Positions 26,586 to 32,174 of a stretch of 32,174 nucleotides of DNA are shown one piece after another. Within the stretch, counting starts at the first letter, position 1, and each line of letters opens with the position of its first letter. Where the stretch lies: NCBI GenBank assembly GCA_016287875.1, contig JAEEXQ010000021.1, forward strand, positions 1-32,174, written 5' to 3'. Origin of the DNA: Bacteroidales bacterium. GTDB lineage: Bacteria; Bacteroidota; Bacteroidia; Bacteroidales; UBA932. A program made the translations under genes and the position numbers. The notes beneath the pieces are model-generated. The model was not told the DNA's origin and did no database searches. It was given only the letters and a program-made list of their open reading frames with translations.

Positions 26586-27186
26586 CGAAGAGAAGTTTAC
26601 GGGTTACGGGACGGAGATACTCTGCAATGAGTTCGTTGAATGTCTGTTCGGTGAGGCTGACGAACCAGCCGCCGTCCTTGGGACCTACCGTGAAACCGCC
26701 GCTCACCTTCTTGGAAAACTCCGCTTTCACTCCGCCTTTCAGGGCCTTGGCGAGTTCGCCGGCCACCCAGGGCTCGAGCTCTGCCTTCTGGCTTTCGGGG
26801 AGTACCAGCACGAGGTCTTCGGCTTCTTCGGAGTTGAACTTCTGCGCTACGCTGAGTATTATTTCTTTTACGAATGCGGCGTCCTTGAGGGTTTCGGAGA
26901 CTTTCTGCTCTTCGATCTTGCCTACCAGCAGATTTTCCAAGTCTTTCTTGGTGGCCTGGAGGCACTGGGCGGAAGCCATCTTGAGGTCGGATTCCACCTT
27001 GGAACGGAGGTCTGCGGCATCTTTTTCGGCCTTGGCGTTTATGGCTGCGGCTTTTTTCTCGGCTTCGGCCACTATGTCGGCGGCTTCCTTGCGAGCTTGG
27101 GCGAGCAGGGCTTCGCCTTCTTCCTTACCCTTTACGAGGCCCTCCTGATAGAGCTTCTCGGTAAGTTCTTGCAATTTATTCTGCAT
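26578..27186 (-). CDS. ntpE: V-type ATPase subunit E (peripheral stalk)
   Basis: Peripheral-stalk subunit holding the A/B head to subunit I. 202 residues from the chosen start: a long Ala/Lys/Glu-rich helix (about 1-90, QARKEAADIVAEAEKKAAAI) followed by a globular C-domain with LVLVLPESQKAELEPWV and GGFTVGPKDGGWFVSL. I start at ATG 27186 (MQNKLQELTEKLYQEG), the usual family start; the longer frame to 27258 would run through the promoter. It is the first gene of the V-ATPase operon. The usual partner subunit G/H is not found nearby. Confidence 0.92.
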   Translation of the reverse strand: MQNKLQELTEKLYQEGLVKGKEEGEALLAQARKEAADIVAEAEKKAAAINAKAEKDAADLRSKVESDLKMASAQCLQATKKDLENLLVGKIEEQKVSETLKDAAFVKEIILSVAQKFNSEEAEDLVLVLPESQKAELEPWVAGELAKALKGGVKAEFSKKVSGGFTVGPKDGGWFVSLTEQTFNELIAEYLRPVTRKLLFGE

Positions 27187-27224
27187 ATCTGATTGGTTAT
27201 ATTGAATTTGCGTTTTAAAGTTTA

Positions 27225-27258
27225 CAAATATAACCATTTTTGCCCACATTCCTATCAA
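27225..27258 (-). promoter_or_regulatory. Promoter of the V-ATPase operon
   Basis: On the minus strand TATATTTG (27232-27225) is an exact match to the Bacteroidetes -7 element TAnnTTTG, with TTG (27258-27256) 23 bases upstream as a -33 element. The leader before the ntpE ATG is about 30 bases. Confidence 0.75.
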
Positions 27259-27299
27259 TAATCAATCACCAATAATTATGACTCCGGGCTATATAAATG

Positions 27300-27342
27300 G
27301 GCGAGGCTGGCTATCAGTCTATCGACTATAGTCAGCCTCGCC
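27300..27342 (-). terminator. Terminator-like hairpin after the sigma-factor operon
   Basis: GGCGAGGCTG (27300-27309) pairs perfectly with CAGCCTCGCC (27333-27342), and the interior CTAT/ATAG and AGTC/GACT extend the stem. It lies 17 bases after the stop of the last DUF4252 gene and ahead of the V-ATPase promoter, separating the two minus-strand operons. The following bases are T/A-rich but not a clean T run, so strength is uncertain. Confidence 0.65.
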
Positions 27343-27358
27343 GCTTGTTAGTTTGGTT

Positions 27359-27841
27359 TTATTGCATCTGACTCGCCATCAAATCTTCCAGCTGAGCCCT
27401 GTCGAGCTTGCCATCCAGACATATGAAAGTGAGCTCGTCGCCATCCTTGGCAAGCATGACGAAACTCGTCACCACTTTCTCGTCGCCACAAGTGTACATA
27501 TGCATGATCTCGCCATTGTCCTTGACTTCCATCAGCATCTCGTATTTGCCGGAGTCGATGAATCTGCTGACATCCTTGTAAAGACTATCGTTGATGCCGA
27601 GGTTCTCGCTGTTGATTATGTACAGCCCCGAGAGACCGCGGATTACCGGGGTGAGGTCGACTTCTCCATTATTGGCCTGGATCTCGGGGATCTTGCCAAT
27701 GAGCCGGAACATTGCGGGGGAAACATATACCGCGCTCACATTCTCGGCGTCGGAATACTTCATATAGATGCTTTTACCGTTCTGGGCATAAGCGCTCACG
27801 AATCCTAGCAGCAGGGCTGCAATTGCTAATATCTTTTTCAT
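27359..27841 (-). CDS. DUF4252 domain protein (downstream copy)
   Basis: 160-residue exported protein with a clear signal peptide (KKILAIAALLLGFVSAYAQ). The rest matches the DUF4252 pattern: VSPAMFRLIG, GLSGLYIINSEN, a helix, then VMLAKDGDELTFICLDGKLD. Function unknown. It is the fourth gene of the sigma-factor operon and overlaps the preceding gene as ATGA. It is a paralogue of the first gene of the operon (28699-29211), which shares the same layout. Proteins of this family usually occur beside ECF sigma factors in Bacteroidetes. Confidence 0.85.
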   Translation of the reverse strand: MKKILAIAALLLGFVSAYAQNGKSIYMKYSDAENVSAVYVSPAMFRLIGKIPEIQANNGEVDLTPVIRGLSGLYIINSENLGINDSLYKDVSRFIDSGKYEMLMEVKDNGEIMHMYTCGDEKVVTSFVMLAKDGDELTFICLDGKLDRAQLEDLMASQMQ

Positions 27842-28230
27842 TTCGAGTTAATCTTTTTAATTGTTTTACCGGGCATTTCGGCGGCAGGCCTGGCTTCGCG
27901 GACCTGGTTGACGCCTTCGCTCATCTTATCTGATATGTATCGGAAGGTCTCCTCGACTTTGGCATACGCCAGGAGAGGGTCGTCAAAGCTGTCCTTGGGC
28001 TGCCTGGCTGCAGGAATCACGATCGCTGCGACAAGGGCTGCGGCTGCTGCGAGGGATGCGTAGGGAATCCAACGTTTACCGGCACGCTCTTCATCTTTCC
28101 GGCTCTGGGCTTCCGCCGCGGCAAGTGCCGCTTCGAGCCTCGGCCGCAGGCCTTCCGGCACCGTAACGCCCTCTGCGGAACGTTCCAGTTCTTCCAAGCT
28201 GAGTTTCTCTATGTCTTCGATACGTTTCAT
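27838..28230 (-). CDS. Small one-TM protein, probable anti-sigma factor
   Basis: 130 residues: a charged cytoplasmic N-terminus (LSLEELERSAEGVTVPEGL), one membrane helix about 54-74 (PYASLAAAAALVAAIVIPAA), and a short outer part. Gene order (directly after the ECF sigma gene, ATGA overlap on both sides) and topology fit an anti-sigma factor that holds the sigma protein at the membrane. I see no zinc-binding HxxxCxxC anti-sigma motif, so the role rests on context. Confidence 0.6.
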   Translation of the reverse strand: MKRIEDIEKLSLEELERSAEGVTVPEGLRPRLEAALAAAEAQSRKDEERAGKRWIPYASLAAAAALVAAIVIPAARQPKDSFDDPLLAYAKVEETFRYISDKMSEGVNQVREARPAAEMPGKTIKKINSK

Positions 28231-28706
28231 AATACTTGTCTTAATGTTTGACGTGCTCTCGAGAGCAAAACTCGCAAAGCGAGGTAATTGATTCCGGTCT
28301 TTTCGGCTATCTCTTCGTAGGATAGGCCTTTAATGGTCCGGAGGATGAGGACCTGCCGCTGTTTGTCAGGCAGGGATTTGACCGCTGCAAGCACCTTCTC
28401 CAGACGTTCTTTCTGGTCCATCTCCCTGTCTGCATCGCAGATTCCGGCAGTGCGTTCGTCGAGCGGAGCATCTTCGAACTTCTGTACCTGGCGGATGCGG
28501 TCGAGGCAGAGGTTGCGCAGCAGCGTCATCGCATACGCTTTAGGATTCTGAATGCCATCCAGGCTGTCGCGGTTCTTCCAGAGTTTCAGGAAGAGTTCCT
28601 GCAGCGCATCTTCGGCATCGGCCTCAGATTCCAGTATGTAGAATGCCACCCGGTAACAAGCCTCGGCGAGGGAGAGGTAGGTGCTGTTGAACTCTTTCTC
28701 AGTCAT
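28227..28706 (-). CDS. ECF-family RNA polymerase sigma factor
   Basis: 159 residues. Sigma region 2 about 10-75 (ESEADAEDALQELFLKLWKN, then YAMTLLRNLCLDRIR) and region 4 about 105-157 (SLPDKQRQVLILRTIKGLSYEE and LALRVLLSRARQTL) with a helix-turn-helix. There is no region 3 or region 1.1, as usual for ECF factors. It overlaps the upstream DUF4252 gene by 8 bases and the downstream probable anti-sigma gene by 4. It probably controls its own operon; other targets cannot be told from the window. Confidence 0.93.
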   Translation of the reverse strand: MTEKEFNSTYLSLAEACYRVAFYILESEADAEDALQELFLKLWKNRDSLDGIQNPKAYAMTLLRNLCLDRIRQVQKFEDAPLDERTAGICDADREMDQKERLEKVLAAVKSLPDKQRQVLILRTIKGLSYEEIAEKTGINYLALRVLLSRARQTLRQVL

Positions 28707-29211
28707 TGTTTGCGGCCATTACGTTCAGATCCTTCATTGAAATGGTCCCGAACAGACAGATCAGCGCACAATCCGAGGGGGAGTACAGCACGAAGTCCCG
28801 GACCTTGTCGCCGTCGTCGGAGCAAACTCCGTACATACTCATCGATTCGCCGTCTCCTTTGGTTTCCATCAGCAGGTCGACATCTCTGAAGATGTGGTCC
28901 AGTCTTTGGGTAATCAGTTCTTTAGTTTCGGCGGGAGCATCTTCATAGTCCAGGACGGAAATCTTTTTGATGCCGCCGATAACACGCAGTACCGCCTGTG
29001 CTTCGGGGTCGTCCATTTCTTCCTTAAGTCCTTTTCTGACCATTGCTTTGACGAACATGGTCGGCAGGCTGCCCAATCTGACGAGCTCGACGCCGGGCTC
29101 ATAGCGGCATTCGTAAAGAAATGAAGAAAGCTTGGCTTTTGGAATGTTTTTCCCGACGAGCCCTCCTAGGGGCAGGATCAGGAACAGGAGTATGATTACA
29201 ATTCTTTTCAT
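28699..29211 (-). CDS. DUF4252 domain protein (upstream copy)
   Basis: 170 residues with a hydrophobic export signal (KRIVIILLFLILPLGGLVG). DUF4252-like body: LGSLPTMFVKAMVRKGL, GIKKISVLDYED, and CALICLFGTISMKDLNV near the end. Function unknown. It is the first gene of the sigma operon, and its stop lies 8 bases inside the sigma gene, so sigma translation is coupled to this protein. It is diverged from the downstream copy. Confidence 0.8.
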   Translation of the reverse strand: MKRIVIILLFLILPLGGLVGKNIPKAKLSSFLYECRYEPGVELVRLGSLPTMFVKAMVRKGLKEEMDDPEAQAVLRVIGGIKKISVLDYEDAPAETKELITQRLDHIFRDVDLLMETKGDGESMSMYGVCSDDGDKVRDFVLYSPSDCALICLFGTISMKDLNVMAANND

Positions 29212-29252
29212 TACACCAACAAGACGCGGAAGACCCCGGTTTGTTACACTTG

Positions 29253-29260
29253 CAAAGATA
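29253..29260 (-). promoter_or_regulatory. -7 promoter element of the sigma/DUF4252 operon
   Basis: Minus-strand TATCTTTG followed by C is an exact Bacteroidetes TAnnTTTGC element, 42 bases before the DUF4252 start. A long A tract lies immediately upstream. Confidence 0.75.
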
Positions 29261-29288
29261 CTTTTTTTTTAATCAGAAATATTTTTTC

Positions 29289-29296
29289 TACATTTG
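29289..29296 (+). promoter_or_regulatory. -7 promoter element of the MORN-repeat gene
   Basis: Plus-strand TACATTTG is an exact TAnnTTTG element, 31 bases before the ATG. It is only 28 bases from the opposing element at 29253-29260, so the two promoters share their upstream A/T-rich DNA. Confidence 0.7.
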
Positions 29297-29327
29297 GATT
29301 TGATAACCGATTAATTGATAGAGTCAT

Positions 29328-30875
29328 ATGAAAAAGCTTCTGTTCATTATTCTCGCATGCCTTCTTGTTTTCGCTCCTTCCCGGCTGGACGCCCGCAAGG
29401 TTAAATTCAAGAATGGAGACGTTTACGACGGCGAATGGAAGAACAAGGCTCCCAACGGTATGGGGGTCATGATCTACGCCAACGGCGAGATATATTCCGG
29501 GTATTGGGTTAACGGCATCAAGAATGGCATGGGAACCATGACCTTCCTCAGCGGTGACGAGTATCTCGGCGACTGGAAGGACGACAAGTTCCACGGCGAG
29601 GGCAAGATGACCTATGCCAACAAGGACTTTTACCAAGGTTCTTGGGAAGCGGGCAAGAAGCAGGGCGAAGGCACCATGACCTATTCCGACGGCGCAGTTT
29701 ATGCCGGCAGCTGGGTCGAAGACCAGTATGATGGCAAAGGAACTCTTACGTATGTTAATAAAGACGTTTACGAAGGCGGCTGGAAAGCCGGCAGGCAGTG
29801 CGGCGAAGGCGAGATGAAATATGCCGACGGCGCATCCTATGCGGGTTCCTGGCTGGACGGCCGGTATTCCGGGGTAGGAAAGATGAACTATGTCAACGGC
29901 GATATCTACGAGGGAGCATGGGAGAATGGCTTGCGCAGTGGCGAGGGGTCCTTCTTCGACAACGCACTCTCGCGCATCTACAAAGGCAGCTGGAATGATG
30001 CATCCCTATCAGGTCCCGGCAACATTACTTTCGTAAGCAATGGAACCGTGGAAATGTCGCTGGACGGAGAATGGACGGAGAACGGACGCTTCAGCACCAC
30101 TTTCAGCATCGCAGGCAAGACCTATACCGGTACCGTGGCTCCTGCATCCGGCGATGGCGTGACCGGGCCTTGCCTCGAAACCGGCAAGGTTGCCTGGGAG
30201 ACCGACATGGTGGCCGATGGCCGTTGGAAACAGAATACTACGCTCGCAATCTGCGATTATAAAGATATGGTGGAAGGCCGCCTGCGCTACAACCTGGCCG
30301 GCCGCTCCTTCGACGGTGACGTCAAGGACGGAAAGGAGAACAATGGCAAGCTCAACGTGAGCGTTCCCGGCAAGTTCCTCTTCGACGGAGAGATGAAGCT
30401 CGGCGAGCCCTTCGGCATCTATGTGGGCGATTTCAAGGCAAGCCCCTTCACCGAATACGACCTTTCCGGCTGGGACGAGGTCATCGGTGCTGATATAGGC
30501 CGCCTCGATGGCCTGCGTTCCATCTGCGGCGTATTCCGCGACTCCCTTCTTACCGTGCGCGGAATGCTTACCAACGGAATTCCCGACGGTGAAGTGTCCA
30601 TGGTATATGCTGCCAAGGACTCCCTGACCCTCAACAGCTCGTGGGCTAACGGCAAGCTCGTAGATGGCAAGGGCGTCATCGCTGGCACTCCTTTCGTGAT
30701 CGTGGCAGTCGAGAACGACAATGTGCAGGTCGATCTGGAAAGCGGCGAAAGAATTGCTTTCGTGCCTTCCAAGCCTGCTGCCATACTCCCCGAGATAGAA
30801 CAGAAACTCAACGATCAGAGGACTCTGCGCGAGAGGCTTGCTGCAGAAATGATGGGCGGGGCTGCTGCCCAGTAG
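29328..30875 (+). CDS. Exported MORN-repeat protein
   Basis: 515 residues. Signal peptide KKLLFIILACLLVFAPSRLDA. Nine consecutive MORN repeats of about 23 residues (about 33-240), each of the form Y-x-G-x-W-x(5-6)-G-x-G-x-M-x-Y-x-N-G, for example YDGEWKNKAPNGMG and YSGYWVNGIKNGMG. The remaining C-terminal half is beta-rich with weaker MORN-like echoes (FDGEMKLGEPFGIYVGDF) and a helical tail ending EMMGGAAAQ. MORN arrays bind lipids or serve as protein scaffolds; the role here is unknown. It is followed two bases later by the GH95 gene, so the two are probably co-transcribed. Confidence 0.88.
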   Translation: MKKLLFIILACLLVFAPSRLDARKVKFKNGDVYDGEWKNKAPNGMGVMIYANGEIYSGYWVNGIKNGMGTMTFLSGDEYLGDWKDDKFHGEGKMTYANKDFYQGSWEAGKKQGEGTMTYSDGAVYAGSWVEDQYDGKGTLTYVNKDVYEGGWKAGRQCGEGEMKYADGASYAGSWLDGRYSGVGKMNYVNGDIYEGAWENGLRSGEGSFFDNALSRIYKGSWNDASLSGPGNITFVSNGTVEMSLDGEWTENGRFSTTFSIAGKTYTGTVAPASGDGVTGPCLETGKVAWETDMVADGRWKQNTTLAICDYKDMVEGRLRYNLAGRSFDGDVKDGKENNGKLNVSVPGKFLFDGEMKLGEPFGIYVGDFKASPFTEYDLSGWDEVIGADIGRLDGLRSICGVFRDSLLTVRGMLTNGIPDGEVSMVYAAKDSLTLNSSWANGKLVDGKGVIAGTPFVIVAVENDNVQVDLESGERIAFVPSKPAAILPEIEQKLNDQRTLRERLAAEMMGGAAAQ

Positions 30876-30877
30876 CG

Positions 30878-32174
30878 ATGCCTCTGTTACGGACTCTTTT
30901 CACGGCGCACCTCGCTGCGCTGCTTATCGGGTGTGCGACCGGTCCCTCGCCCGAACCCCTCCGCATATGGTTCGACATCCCGACTTCTTCCGCCGGCGGT
31001 GCCGTGTGGAAGGGGGGAGTGGATCCCGAATGGGAATCCAAGTCCCTGCCCATTGGAAACGGCTCGCTCGGGGCCAACGTCTTAGGCTCCATCTCCCGCG
31101 AGAGACTTACACTTAACGAGAAATCCCTCTGGACCGGTGGCCCGGCCATTTCCCGCGATCCTTCATATTACTGGAATTCCAACAGGAACTCGGCCGCAGT
31201 CCTTCCCGAGATACGCCAGGCTTTCCTGGACGGAGACGATGCCCGTGCGGAGGAACTCACCCGTAAGAACTTCGGGGCTGTCCCGGAGAAGGTCGTCGAT
31301 GGAAAGAGGCTCGACCGTTTCGGTTTCATGACCACTCTCGGGGAACTGCTGATAGATACCGGCCTTCGGGAGGGCCCCGTGCCCGAAGACTTCGGCAAGG
31401 CTGACGGGCAGAAGGTGAACTATGGCGGCGTGCCGAAAGAAATAGTGGTGCAGCGTCCGGACCCTCGCAGCGGGCCGGGGGAAACTGTGGAGTGCTATGA
31501 GCGTTCGCTTTCCCTGGATTCCGCGCTGGTGCGCGTGGCTTTCCGCCAGGATGGTGTCAGCTACAAGCGCGAGGCCTTTGTATCGTACCCCGACCAGGTG
31601 ATGGCGCTCAAGTTCTCTTCGGACCGCAAAAGGGCCCTGAATCTGCGGCTCAGCTATCTGGACAATCCTCTGGCAGAGGGCCGTACGCTTTCTTGCGCGG
31701 AAGACGAGATCTTCTATTCGGGCCGCTTGCGCAGTAACGGAGAGCGCTTCGCCCTGCGTGTCAAGGCCGTTTGCAAGGGTGGCAGCCTGAGTTCGGAAGA
31801 TGGCGTCCTGGCCGTTTCCGGGGCCGATGAGGTGGTGTTCCTGGTGGCTTCGGCGACCAATTACAAGATGAATTTCGAGCCGGATTTTTCGGATCCGGAT
31901 ACTTATTACAAGGGTGGTGATCCTGATGCCGTCACTTCTGCCAGGATCTCATCTGCCGCCCGGCTTGGATGGAAGCGCCTTCTTCGCCGCCACCTCGCAG
32001 ATTATCAGAAACTCTTCTGCCGCGTCGAACTTCGCCTTTCTTCGGGGGGTACCGTCCCTGAAGGACATGCCACCCTCGGCAACGACACCCCAAAAATCGG
32101 CAGATTTTCGGGGACCCCGTTATTAGCTTCCCGCAAAGGGGTCGAGCGGAGCGAGACTTCTTCAGGGACGGTAC
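30878..32174 (+). CDS. GH95 family glycosidase lipoprotein, N-terminal part (cut by window end)
   Basis: Open to the right edge, 432 codons seen. Lipobox ALLIGC (Cys19). The GH95 N-terminal beta domain is clear: WESKSLPIGNGSLGANVLGS, RLTLNEKSLWTGGP, then VLPEIRQAFLDGDDARAEEL, CYERSLSLDSALVRVAF and the transition HLADYQKLFCRVELRLS that normally leads into the catalytic toroid. GH95 enzymes are alpha-L-fucosidases or alpha-L-galactosidases acting by inversion; catalytic residues lie beyond the window. After residue about 390 the frame enters a structured inverted-repeat sequence that does not look like GH95, so the gene may be interrupted or carry an in-frame insertion. Confidence 0.85.
   Translation, partial: MPLLRTLFTAHLAALLIGCATGPSPEPLRIWFDIPTSSAGGAVWKGGVDPEWESKSLPIGNGSLGANVLGSISRERLTLNEKSLWTGGPAISRDPSYYWNSNRNSAAVLPEIRQAFLDGDDARAEELTRKNFGAVPEKVVDGKRLDRFGFMTTLGELLIDTGLREGPVPEDFGKADGQKVNYGGVPKEIVVQRPDPRSGPGETVECYERSLSLDSALVRVAFRQDGVSYKREAFVSYPDQVMALKFSSDRKRALNLRLSYLDNPLAEGRTLSCAEDEIFYSGRLRSNGERFALRVKAVCKGGSLSSEDGVLAVSGADEVVFLVASATNYKMNFEPDFSDPDTYYKGGDPDAVTSARISSAARLGWKRLLRRHLADYQKLFCRVELRLSSGGTVPEGHATLGNDTPKIGRFSGTPLLASRKGVERSETSSGTV
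32049..32174. repeat. Inverted-repeat element inside the GH95 gene, at the window edge
   Basis: GTACCGTCCCTGAAG (32049-32063) is the perfect reverse complement of 32160-32174. Between the arms are two further hairpins: CCCCAAAAATC/GATTTTCGGGG (32088-32113, one mismatch) and GACCCC/GGGGTC (32113-32143). The visible span is 126 bases, a multiple of three, with no stop in the GH95 frame. It looks like a small palindromic repeat. Whether it extends further cannot be seen. Confidence 0.75.

Overview
The window is chromosomal DNA of a moderately GC-rich member of the Bacteroidales. The evidence is a SusC/SusD pair, DUF4252 and DUF5683 proteins, a DUF2764-type V-ATPase operon, Bacteroidetes-type TAnnTTTG promoters and many lipoproteins. 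A Rikenellaceae- or Cryptobacteroides-like genus is possible, but the sequence does not prove it. Both ends cut through genes: parA on the left and a GH95 glycosidase on the right.

Left core (1-3606, + strand): the end of parA, then parB, a DUF5683 membrane protein and an MltD-like lytic transglycosylase, tightly packed with overlapping start and stop codons. This is a chromosome-segregation/cell-wall cluster.

Central island (about 3705-20137): a polysaccharide-utilisation-type locus. It has susC (with an STN domain), susD and a lipoprotein tyrosine phosphatase in one operon; a convergent FISUMP/fimbrillin-like lipoprotein preceded by an unlisted 48-residue ORF; and, divergently, a FISUMP-metallophosphoesterase fusion followed by a 1507-residue protein. 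That last protein joins a metallophosphoesterase, a heparinase II/III-type lyase and a GH88 unsaturated uronyl hydrolase. The set suggests uptake and breakdown of a uronic-acid polysaccharide, perhaps phosphorylated. The island is bounded by a 104-bp direct repeat with one mismatch. The right copy is the 3' end of the intact V-ATPase K gene; the left copy is a stranded 3' fragment of the same gene next to mltD. This looks like insertion of the locus at the 3' end of ntpK, although no integrase is present.

Right core (20146-29211, - strand): a complete Bacteroidetes-style V-ATPase operon (E, DUF2764, A, B, D, I, K, in transcription order), with a consensus promoter in front and an intrinsic terminator that lies inside the last codons of the island's lyase gene. 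Upstream of it is a four-gene operon with overlapping ends: DUF4252, ECF sigma factor, small one-TM anti-sigma-like protein, DUF4252.

Right end (29289-32174, + strand): a MORN-repeat exported protein, transcribed from a promoter that faces away from the sigma operon promoter, followed by the start of a GH95 lipoprotein glycosidase. Its reading frame runs into a structured inverted-repeat element at the very edge of the window.
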